Assembly: GCA_036897625.1 (NCBI GenBank)
Contig: JAYMTA010000249.1
Span: 1 to 33,564 of the forward strand
Direction: 5' to 3'
Source of the DNA: Pelargonium cotyledonis
Taxonomy: Eukaryota > Streptophyta > Magnoliopsida > Geraniales > Geraniaceae
DNA: 33,564 nucleotides
Shown here: one piece after another, positions 23,201 through 32,880 of the stretch
Layout: each line of letters starts with the position of its first letter
Position numbering within the stretch: the stretch's first letter is position 1
Made by a program: the position numbers and the translations under genes
Notes under the pieces: model-generated
The model's database searches: none
What the model saw: only the letters and a program-made list of their open reading frames with translations
What the model was told of the DNA's origin: nothing

Positions 23201-26200
23201 AGTATGATAACTGCAGTCCAGCTGGTTCTGGTTTGTATTCTTACTACTGTTGAGACAACAAGGGAGAATAATTTTTTAGTTCTTGATGTAGTTGCTGATT
23301 TTCTTTGGTATATTGTTAAAGGATAATATGCATTCATGTCAGGGGCTCAGGGCTATCTTACAGGATCCCAACTGCTTGAGCTTGAGTTGTTGACTTGTTC
23401 TCAATTTCATGTAAGTTGAATCCAGCAAAATGGGTCTCTCTCAAATGGGTCAAGGCCCATCAGTGAAGGTTGCTTGGTTCTGTCTCAATCCTAAATCCAG
23501 CATTCTGTGGGCCCAAATGGGTCTCCCTCATTAATCTTCCTAATGGCCCAACTTTTGTTTTTAGTCTCTCTGCTATGATGGGGCATTCAAGCATGAAACT
23601 TCCAACTCTTGCTGGCATGGCAAAGCAAGTTACATCAGCTTGCTAGCTGGAAAGGAGCTCTTTAGGTGAGAGACGGCAGCATTTGGTACGTTTCTCTTTT
23701 TGTCTATTTGATTACGTTTTTAAGCTCTGCTTGGCTGCCATGCAATTCTCCATTGCAACCTTCCTTCCCTAAAATGCTAATAAAATAAAATACTATTAAT
23801 TAAAAAAGAGAGACAAAAAGATTATAAGACAACAGCTATCACGAAATGATGCATGTTTACATCTATCTGGAGTCCAAAGGTTTCCCCAACATTAGCAGCA
23901 TTCATTTACTCAAATTTGGCCTCTTTCTCAACCTAACTTTGCGTGTTGCACCTCCTCCACGCAATGAGATCAAACAAAAAAGATGGGTATTATTAGCTCC
24001 TTTTGTTAAGTCAAGTCCTCTAAGATACGATGTTGGGTTGCATAATTTCATGCTTGGAGGATAGGCAACTGAAATACTCGTATTCAAATTTCCATATGGT
24101 GTAGTCAATATTGGCCTAACTCATTACCAAATCTCTGTATTCTTCTGGGCATTTTTAATTCATTAACCTTTAATTGACTGAAATACAATCTTGGAGGAGG
24201 AAACATGAAAGAAGAGGGCAAATGCACAATTGTCTTTCAGTTTTTGTCACCAGAATGAACAACACATTTCCATGGTGTCATTCTTTTTGGTTAGATTTAA
24301 TCAATTTTAATTGATTAAACAAGTGATAAATTTTTAAAAAATTAGAGATAGAGATGGAGATAGGGAGAGAAGTGATGGATGAGAAGAGTACAAATAAGTG
24401 TGTAGTAAATAAGTGGCTCCACCAAATCCTCTGCCATTGTCTCATTTGCATCTGTTCATCATTGGTGCTCCCATGTGATCTTGCCTCTCCTAGACATTAA
24501 CTGAATGAATGAGAGAGATGTTTTGTATCATTATACCCCTCCTCCCTTATTTTATTTCAACATTTTATTCTCATAATTTGGAATTCTTTCTATTTCCAAC
24601 CTCTTCTCCTCCAATGTGTCATTTACTTGCATGTGGCAATGTTACCTTCACTCTTTACTTTTTCCTTTCTCTTTTTTGGTTTCTTTGTCTAGGAAACTTA
24701 TGGCATCCAAAAATTAACTTCTAATCTCTTTAAATAATCAAAATGATTGGTTTGTTAGGCTAAGATGAAAAGTATATGTCTTATGGTAGTAATATTCATA
24801 ATATTGGAAAGTGAAAGGGTAGTGCAGTCAAGTCAAGAATCCACAACTCAAGCACGCCATATGTTGACATAGGAGTCTGTAATAGAATATATAGATGGGG
24901 ACCAACATTTGATTAGACCAATGAAAGTTCCAGTTTTGGGAAGAGAACAAATTCATCAAAGTGGTAACTAACAATTATGCAAATGAAAGAGATTTTTGCT
25001 TGCTTATAGTTGCTTTTTGATATTGATACTGATACTGATATTAGCCTCCCAAATATTATACTCATATTATTGATTAGTATTCAAAATAACTAGTATTGAT
25101 ACATAGAACATACTATATACACACACATCATTAGAGCTGGCAATGGCATTAATGTTTTCAGATTTTTAGTTTAATTATTTGGGTCAGTTCTGGTTGGAGG
25201 AGCCTCTAATCCAAAACTTGAAATCTTGCTGTGTGAATGAGAGCTAGAGATCAGATTAGATCAGATCACAATCTTGGGATCTGACAGCTGTACTTGAATT
25301 TATCACTTGTGGGTCATTTCATTAAGATCAGACAGTCCTCATTCCCTTTAACAGAGAGCTTACACTGCAGAATCTGCACTGTGCAGTGCTGAACACTAGC
25401 AATTGTTTTAGCTGACCTTTCAAGAAAGAGTGATGAAAAAAAGGGGGGAAAAAGATAGATAAGTAATGATATGATATGGCAGAGAAGAGCTTTGATCAGA
25501 GTTTAGAGTGAGATATTATAGAGATCACATTGTTCATTGATTCACAAAGACAAAACTGAAAAGCTATTACTAGCAGCTAATAGAGAAGTGCCAAAGCATA
25601 TTGAAATTTTGTTCTTGCCAATCATCCAAAAGGAGCCCTCATTGACCAAACCTGTTATTGCTAGCTTTTCTTTGTCTGTGAAATGATAGACCCACCATTT
25701 TCTCTCATCACAGCATCTCACATTATAGCCAAAAGGGCAGACATGAAAGCCAGCTTAATTTCTTTGGCATTAGGAGACATTTATGATACTTGGAACCAGA
25801 CATTCACATGCAACTTGGGGTCATGAGTCATATTAGTTATATACATGAGTATAGTTTTACATGTTGCTAATTATTATTGTTTTGTTACTGATCATATTGC
25901 CTAATCTAATCCCCACATTGATAAATATAAAATTTGCATGAGAATAGAAAAAAGAATAAATGAAGCATTATCCATGCATGAGGAGGAAGATCACAGAGCT
26001 ACCTTATATTTTAATCTTTTTTTATTCACAAAGTTATATATATATTTTTTTTTATTTTTTTTTTGTATAGTAGCATATAGCTTGAGCTTTTCAGATGGGT
26101 CCCCACACGAATGTTAATTTTGTTGCCTAGTAAGGTTGGGGGAACATTTGCCTAGATGTTCATGTCAAAACATGCTTATAGGACAAAACACACATATATA

Positions 26201-26302
26201 AACACAAGTTTCCAATTATAGTTAGTATAAGTTAAAGAAGAGCAAAAGGCGCTAATTAATATTAAGACACAGGTTACAGTTAATCAAAAGAGGCCTATCA
26301 CG
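20251..26302. other. Gene-poor intergenic DNA, 6 kb
   Basis: No recognisable gene. Present are a cluster of GGCCCA-type motifs at 23454-23550, a 24-bp near-perfect palindrome at 24296-24319, a few short exon-like islands (near 20467-20566, 21796-21857 and 23134-23231) whose frames look protein-like but match nothing I know, and plain AT-rich DNA. A hidden non-coding RNA or decayed gene is possible. I compared by eye with common plant miRNA sequences and saw none. Confidence 0.5.
23454..23550. promoter_or_regulatory. Cluster of three GGCCCA / TGGGCC elements
   Basis: GGCCCAT at 23454-23460, palindromic TGGGCCCA at 23508-23515 and TGGCCCA at 23544-23550. In plants these 'site II' words bind TCP factors and sit in promoters of ribosomal-protein and other housekeeping genes. 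No gene is visible beside them, so function is uncertain. Confidence 0.35.
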
Positions 26303-26520
26303 TACTCCCTCCGTCCCAAAATGAGTGTGAGAAATTAGTTAGTGTGGTAAGTTTACTATTATATCCTCATAATTATGTGTTGAGAGATTCTAACTAACTT
26401 TTTATAAAGATATTATTGACAATTCATGCATAACTAACTTACTAGAAAAGTAAACAAGATACTCATTTTGGGACAAAAATAAAAAGAAAATAAGACACTC
26501 ATTTTGAGACGAAAAGAGTA
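26303..26520. mobile_element. Stowaway-type MITE (Tc1/mariner), ~218 bp
   Basis: The left end reads TACTCCCTCCGTCCC, the classic Stowaway terminus, beginning with the TA target dinucleotide. The right end reads GAGACGAAAAGAGTA, a decayed inverted copy that also ends in TA. Subterminal sequences CCCAAAATGAGTGTGAGA (left) and CTCATTTTGGGAC (26463-26474) are inverted partners. The element is non-coding and needs a transposase from elsewhere. Decay at the right end suggests it is no longer mobile. Confidence 0.9.
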
Positions 26521-27246
26521 CATATTACGTGAATAAATAGGGAGAAACAGGTTAGAAGGATCATGATGGACGCTACAATAATCTAAACTATTATTAAAAT
26601 ATATGGTATATAATATAGGCTAGCACAGCATAGCACGGAATTTGAGATTGTAATTGTGATTAATTATGTACAATGGTACGTGTCATTAATTTATATATAT
26701 AACCAAAGATATGGTTTTGGGAATTGAAAAATGAAAATAAGGTGAAAATATAGAAATGGAGATGAGGAGATCACATGGATTGATATGGCATGGCGTGCTT
26801 TGATTCCTTTTTAATAAAAGCTCAAAACACTAAAACTTAGAGGTTCAAGTCTTGAAGAGAAGTGAGATTAGAAGAGATCTCTCTCCCCCAACCACTTGCT
26901 TTCTGGGGACCATCATAGTAACTAAAAAAGCTTCCTTAAGAGAGCATGAGAAGATCCCAAAAAGCAGAAGCACAAAGTTTTGTAAAACAATAACTAAATT
27001 AAAATATATTTCATTTATTTTTATTTAAAAAAAAAAAAAACTCAATTTGTTTTCTTCTTCTATGAATATAGAGTATGAGAAAAAAAAAATCTCAACCAAT
27101 TAATGATGGTTAATGAGGTGATATCACATAATCAATTAACATCTATACCTGTTACAATGAATTTAAGGGTTTGGAGTGCTCGTCCAGATTCATTTTGTTT
27201 GTTTTTTAACTGAGAGTCTCATTCAATAAATCATGACTGAGATTTC

Positions 27247-27274
27247 GGGGCACTGTAAAATTTTTACAGACCCC
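27247..27274. repeat. Hairpin-forming inverted repeat
   Basis: GGGG-CA-CTGTAAAA, a single T, TTTTACAG, A, CCCC. The stem is 8 bp around one central base and is extended by four G-C pairs beyond a small internal loop. It could be the tip of an old MITE or a structured RNA; context is AT-rich spacer. Confidence 0.6.
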
Positions 27275-28979
27275 CATAAAGGAGAATATTAGAGATAAAT
27301 AATACTACTATAGTGTTGCATGGTGGATCACATTGAAGGTGTCTCATCTTATGCATGAGCATTGAGTGGGTTTGCTTGAAAAGAAAACAAGCAATGCATT
27401 GGGCACAGCAACTCATGTTGTTGTTGTTGCTTTTAATTCTTGTACTAAAACACATACAAGTAAAAGCTATGTAGCTTCACTCGTAGTCGTATCTCATGAT
27501 CTATCTCTGCTGTGATGTGCTGCCCAAATATGATTTTTGTGATAAACAAATGGGATTGCTTTGCTTGTGTTTGTGGAGTGTTATTGGGTTGTGTAGCAAA
27601 GCAACCACCGCTACGCAATTCAAGTTTCTAATTCTGTCTTTTTTTGTTCCTGTTCTCGAAAAACAGAAGGAAGCTTCTCTTTGTATTTTGGGCTCTACCA
27701 CATTGTTAATTAATTTACTAGAAATCAGTAATTAATTAGCTTCATCAACTTGTTATTGAAAAATGAGTTCATTTCGAATTCTGATGTTGTTTGTTTCCGT
27801 GACAAACAAAAATCAAGGACACAAATGTGTTCACACATTCTGCTATGGTTCTTTAAATTGTGCATATTTTGCTAAATAAAAACATAGACTGTATCTGGTG
27901 AGAGACTTCATTGTCAATTTAAGGAAGAAAAACAAAATGCATATATGTGCATATGTTTTTATTTTCTTTTAATTTTAATTTTAATTTCCATTATCTTATT
28001 TCAGTAAACCGAAAAGAACCGCAGGTTGAGCCATTTGTGTAAGGCCTGGCTTGCAGCAACTTTGGCACTTGGCAGGTGAGTTTGGAATTCTCATTTGAAC
28101 TTGATTTCGAAAATTGCGTATCCAGCCGTCCAACTTGGTTGTATTCTGAATCAAGTCCCGTAATTAATAAATAGAAAACAAAACAGGTAAAAAGATATGA
28201 CAAATAAAAATTAATGGTTTAGACAATTTTTTTTTGGTTGAATGGTTATGTTAAATCTGAATTCAACTTAGATAACGATTTTTTTATTTTAATAGTAGTT
28301 TATGCTGCTCTTTGACTTGAGTCAAATTGGCACTAAAGCGTGTTATCGTTTTGTCCACATAAATTCTTTCTAAAAAGTTGTGGTGACACTATGACAAATT
28401 TATTTGTGACTAAGTTAAACTCGTGGACAACCCTTACATGCTCCACAAAGTTGGAAGCGATTAATTGCTTCTTTGCTTCATTTTGGATGAGATCGGATTA
28501 TTGTTTGACGACTTTTCTTTAGGAAAAAAACATATTTCAAGAAGTGCCCATAAGTCTTTTCTAAAACATGAGGATTTTAAGACGTTACAAAATTATGTTT
28601 AGGTTAAACAAATTTAGGATAGGATGTCGCGCATGGATCTCAAGGCCTCAACATTGAAAGTTGAACTAAGAGATCGCAACATTGATATTTATAATTGCCA
28701 AAAATGTCAAAAATACAATTAAAGATTGAAAGACACAAAATGACAATGTGAAGCAATGTAGAACCACGATGCAAGAATATACATTAAAATCAAATTAATT
28801 ACATACAATGTTCAATCCAGATACAAAATTCAAAAAAAAAAAAATGTTAGCTTAACCACCATTTAAATACACATCCATCCCTCCATCAAATCTAACCACT
28901 AACAGCACTCCTCAGGTTAAAAAACACTCCGTTTAAGAAAAAACACATCACATGCCCAATGCCCGTGTGCCAGACCCTT

Positions 28980-28990
28980 CCCCCCCCTTT

Positions 28991-29021
<31 letters not shown>
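28980..29021. repeat. Homopolymer block C8-T10-A24
   Basis: Three adjacent homopolymer runs. The T/A part is self-complementary. On the minus strand it is a long T run followed by A and G runs, just downstream of the P450 gene. Run lengths may be inexact because such tracts are prone to sequencing and assembly error. Confidence 0.8.
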
Positions 29022-29254
29022 CTTTATCCACCGGGTCGGGTCAGTAGGATACCAAAGCTCATTTACTCAATACCCATTTGGAAATTGTAATAATTGTTTC
29101 TAGCGACTCTTCTTCTTTTTCTCGGGTTCTTGGGAATTCCCATATAAACTTTTCTTCTTTTTGAAAACACCCAACAATGGAGTTTTCGGGTCGGTAGTAC
29201 ATACAGACACACAAGCTCGCTTACACGGTACTACCTATACGAATCACAAAGAAA

Positions 29255-32200
29255 CTAACGATCTTGATTTTGGGGCGGAGTAGGGTCCACAGGATCTTGG
29301 GCCAAGCGTTTAAAGATCACTGGCGCTCCGTACTGTGGGTAGAGCAGCATCAGAACCGTCGGCGCGTGCTGGTAACTCAGCGACAGCCGGAACGTGAACC
29401 GCTGGAGTATGATCGCCAGCGCCAGCTTGGCCTGCAAAATCGCCAGATTCTGCCCTATACACGTCCGTACGCCGAGCCCGAACGGAATAAACGCCATCGG
29501 GTGCTTGGCAGCGCGTGCGACCCCGTCGGAGAACCGCCCCGGGTTGAACTCGTTCGCGTCGTTGCCCCATATCGCCTGATCGTGATGGACGGCCAGGATC
29601 GGTATCAGGAGCTCGGTCCCGCCTGGGATCTTGTAACCTCCCAGCTCCACGTCAGCCTTCGCGCGTCTGATCGTCGCGATGATCGGAGGGTACAGCCTCA
29701 GGGACTCGTTGAGGATCATATTCAGCTGCAAAACACCAGATCACAACCCGTTGTCATTACATTTCCGAAAGTACGCAAATGCCCTTTGTGAAAAGACATG
29801 TTTGTCCTTGTGTGTGAAAACGAGTGACAAAAAGCAAACGGTGGCAGTTTTGGTTATTCTGAGGAAACAGAGGGTGTTGTGCTGTGTTGGATGAGCGAAA
29901 GAAAGAGACAAAAACATGATTTTTTTTTTTGTGTCTCTTAAATTGCAATAGAAAATAAATAATACGGTGAAGAAGAAGGAGAAGCTTTTTTTTTTTTTTT
30001 TTTTTTTGTTTTTTTTTTTGTTATCAGTACTTACAGTCTTAAGCTTGAGAACATCATCCTTGGTCGGTAGGTCACGTGATCCACACACTCTCAGCACCTC
30101 GTCACGTGCTTGTACCTGCCACTGCGGGTGCATTGCCAGCAGGACCGTAGTCCACGTCATCAAATTGGATGTGGTCTGCTTCCCGGCGAAGAAGAAGCTT
30201 TTGCACTCCTCCACTATGTCATGTACCGTTATGTGTTTAGACGACGACGATGATGATGACACTGAAGACGACGTCGTTGAGATTGATGTTGACGTCGACG
30301 ACCTCGACGCCTGAATCATCAGCCCCAACAAGTCCTTCGGGCTGCTCTTCTCCGTCGCTGTACTCACCGCCGGGCTCTCGTTCCGGCGCCGATCGATCAG
30401 TTTCACTAGCGATTTCCTGATCTCCTTGTCCAGCTTCCACGAATCCCTGTTCATTCTCGTCGGAAGAAATCTGCAATTCGAAGTTCAGACATACGAAAAC
30501 ATTCAATTTCTCCATCTGTTACAACAATTTTATTGCTAAAATCAAGAGTATATATATACCTGTAGCCGGGAATGAAAACTTTTTGAAAGGCCTCGGCGGC
30601 GAGCAGCATTTGCTGTGATTGTAACCGGAAAATGGCCAAGCCTTCATCATAGCTGGTGCCGAAAGCTGTTCTGGTAATGACGTCCTCCGTGAGTGTCTGG
30701 AACCACTCCGATACTTCAACTTCAACCTCGCCGGACTCTGACATTGTTTCCGACAGTTTCTCCAACATGTCCACCACGCTCTTTCCGACCACCGGAACTA
30801 AGAGCTACATTGATCATAATAAATTTACAGCTAATTAGTCAAAAATTCACCAACAAATACTTTCGATCGAGTTGATAAAAATGAAGCAAATTAATTACCT
30901 TAAGATTCTCCATATGGAAGGTGGGAGTGATGATTTTGCGGTGATGAGCCCATTTTTCACCTTTGAGGCTGAGGAGGCCATCGCCTTCAAGCTGCTTGAC
31001 CAGAGGAGGAGCCTCGTTTTTCTCATAGAACTCAGACTTGGAGGTGAAGATTTCCCGAATGAGCTCCGGATCCGCTACGGTCAGCCGCACCGTGGGTCCA
31101 AACCACACAAGGAATGTTGCACCTACATTTACATTTATGACATTTTGTAAGCTAAATCAACACATTTAAGAAAAAAAAAAGATGGAGAAGAAGCAAAGCA
31201 AGTTGCAAGAAGAAGGTAGCATAGAATTGAAAAGGAGAAGGTGGTAGTAAAGTAGAAAGTAGTTATGGAGTGTAGAGTAGGGAGGGGAGGGTCTACACAA
31301 ACAATAGCAATAGCAGAAGACAAGAGAAGAGCAGAGGAGGCCCAATCCAAAGCAAAGACAGAGAAGAGATAGGATTTGGAAGTAGACAACTCTCAAAACT
31401 CACTCACTCACTCAACCCAAAAACTAAATTCTAATAATGAGCACATATAGAATACATATACTCTTTGTTTTTCTAGTTTTAAAACAATAATAATGAAAAA
31501 AGATTTTTAAAGAGAAAAAAAAAATGACATATCCACATCAACAAAAGCAAGAAAGACGTGTTTTGTGTCTAAAATCATGGCATCTTTGATTGGGAAAGTG
31601 GAAAATTTTACACCATTTTGCTCTTTGAAACAAAATGCTAAGATAACAACAGCTTTAATTTCTCGAATCCCCTGTTGGAGGGAAAAGAAGGAAACAATTA
31701 ACCAACAACGAAAAAAAAGTATTGAAAACTTTGTTGGTTCAACAAGTACTGGAAAGAACATCATTGAAGCATCTGTCTGTGAGGTCTCAGGAAAAAATGA
31801 ATAAAAAGGCTGAAAAAGTTTCTTAAAAAAGGAGTGTTGTACCTCAGAGAGAAGCAGAGCAGAGAGAGGTCCGAGCCAAAAAAATGATAATAAGGCAAAC
31901 AATGATAACAGAAGCGCAGAGATGGCACTCATCATCTATTTACTATCCATGATCCAACTCCTTCAATGATTACCACTATGATCATGATTCATCATTAATC
32001 GATCGATTGATTGAGAACAAAATAACCATAAACTAAACCAAATTACCGTAGATTTTCTTCCAGTGGTGGTAGAAGGAGAGGACTCTGGGGAGGATGTTGT
32101 GCGAGAAGGTCGGCATGGGCTGAGACGAAGCCTTGAGCATCATCGCCCCCAGCTCATTCACCTGCACGAGGAACGGCGGCCCCCTGATCCCCTGCTTGTA

Positions 32201-32398
32201 GAAATGGTGCTCGATTTTCCTCGGCCTCCACCACACCAGCACTCCGGCCTTCATCACCATCACCGCCACCGCAACACACATCACCACCATCTTCAGGCTC
32301 AGGAAACTCAGCCATCCGCCGCCGCCGCGGCTGTAGTAATCAAAATGATCGTAATCGTCGATCAGAATCTGCGCAGCAACAGCAACCGCTTCCACCAT
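29255..32398 (-). CDS. CYP734A: Cytochrome P450 CYP734A (BAS1-like) brassinosteroid C-26 hydroxylase, 575 aa, five exons
   Basis: Coding exons on the minus strand are 32398-32047, 31122-30899, 30804-30560, 30470-30035 and 29725-29255; all junctions are GT-AG and in frame. CYP734A enzymes hydroxylate castasterone and brassinolide at C-26 at the ER, inactivating the hormones. The similarity to Arabidopsis BAS1 is very strong: WWRPRKIE..F.KQGIRGPP, HNILPRVLSFYHHWKKIYGATFLVWFGP and EGDGLLSLKGEKWAHHRKII. Motifs are the N-terminal membrane anchor (about 36-57), I-helix AGKQT (369-373), K-helix ESLR (426-429), NPGRF (480-484) in place of the usual PERF, and the haem loop FGLGVRTCIG (501-510, Cys508). 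It is longer than BAS1 (about 520 aa) because of an extra N-terminal stretch of about 25 residues and a serine-rich insertion at 329-351. ATG 32398 is the only ATG at the 5' end; the open frame further upstream begins with TTG. All catalytic motifs are intact. Confidence 0.95.
29726..32046 (-). other. Four introns of the CYP734A-like gene
   Basis: Introns are 32046-31123 (924 bp), 30898-30805, 30559-30471 and 30034-29726. The first contains strongly pyrimidine-rich sequence on the coding strand (31170-31380) and a second similar patch at 31840-31930. The last contains, just after its donor, an A11-C-A22 tract on the coding strand (29986-30019 on plus). Phases are 1, 0, 2, 0. Confidence 0.88.
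30239..30307 (-). repeat. Serine-codon repeat (TCG/TCA/TCT trinucleotides) inside the P450 coding sequence
   Basis: Plus-strand GAC/GAT trinucleotide repeats read on the coding strand as serines with a few Thr, Ile and Val (residues 329-351). The frame is kept. In BAS1 this position, before the HITVHDIVEECKSFFF block, has only a short linker. Confidence 0.85.
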
Positions 32399-32880
32399 CT
32401 CCGGTTGATGAAAGGAAAGAGATAGAGATGGCAAATTGTTGTGTGTGTGGGCAGTTATATATATATGTGTGTGTGTGTATATATTGGTTGCGTAACGGAA
32501 AAGGAGAGGAGAAGAGAAGAGAGCGCAAGGAGAGGAGTAGGAGAGCTAGCGAGGTGTGTTGTGCTGTGTCGGCTTTTTATTACAAAAACACGGAGGAAAG
32601 AGAGAAAGAGAACGGTTTTTTTTTCTTTTTGAAAAATGAAATAAAAATAATAATCGATTTTCTTCGAATTTGAAAACGAAAAACGCTAGTTGTTGAGAAA
32701 TAGATTAGGAAATGGAAGAAAGGCAAAGGAAAAGGCGAAGTCATGAATCAACGAAGAAATATAAGTGGGCAAGGCCAACGCCGTAGGGGCCGCCATCGGA
32801 ATTCTTGAGGGTCAACGAATGAGGTGTTATTTTTTGGACCATTTTGCCCTTCTATGTTTTATTTTTTATTTTTGTAATAC
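32399..32880 (-). promoter_or_regulatory. 5' flank / leader of the CYP734A-like gene
   Basis: Directly upstream of the ATG the coding strand is CA- and TA-rich. A compound microsatellite sits at 32456-32484. On the coding strand TATATATA there (about 60 bp before the ATG) could act as a TATA box with a very short leader, but a start further up is equally possible. Pyrimidine-rich sequence on the coding strand continues to about 32550. Confidence 0.35.
32456..32484. repeat. Compound (AT)n-(GT)6-(AT)n microsatellite
   Basis: TATATATATAT, then six GT units, then ATATAT. It lies about 60 bp upstream of the P450 start codon, so length variation could affect expression. It would probably be polymorphic. 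Confidence 0.8.

Larger units (their letters stand above)
26521..29254. other. AT-rich intergenic spacer up to the P450 gene, including its 3' flank
   Basis: No gene recognised. It holds A-runs near 27028-27041 and 27080, a hairpin at 27247-27274, and a splice-like island at about 28007-28075 bounded by TTATTTCAG and GGCAG/GTGAGT. There is a C8-T10-A24 homopolymer block at 28980-29021. The right end (about 29030-29254) should be the 3' UTR of the minus-strand P450 gene. Confidence 0.5.

Noticed and set aside
25560..25700. Possible miRNA-like foldback (GAAAAGCTATTACTAGCAGC pairing with TTGCTAGCTTTTC)
   Set aside because: Pairing is interrupted and too short for a plant miRNA precursor, and no known mature miRNA sequence is present.
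26838..26860. Box-B-like GGTTCAAGTCTTG, considered as a tRNA
   Set aside because: No A box, acceptor stem or anticodon arm at the right distances.
29264..29791. 175-codon plus-strand open frame
   Set aside because: Antisense shadow of the last exon of the P450 gene; the P450 motifs are unmistakable on the other strand.
31507..31935. Hydrophobic 142-codon frame in P450 intron 1, starting MMSAISALLLSLFALL, considered as an alternative first exon
   Set aside because: The possible donor after GAG (about 31846) is in phase 0, while exon 2 needs phase 1; the hydrophobic look comes from pyrimidine-rich intron sequence.
32398..32434. Upstream extension of the P450 frame (LPSLSLSFHQPE)
   Set aside because: The extension opens with TTG; ATG 32398 is the first ATG, so it was used as the start.
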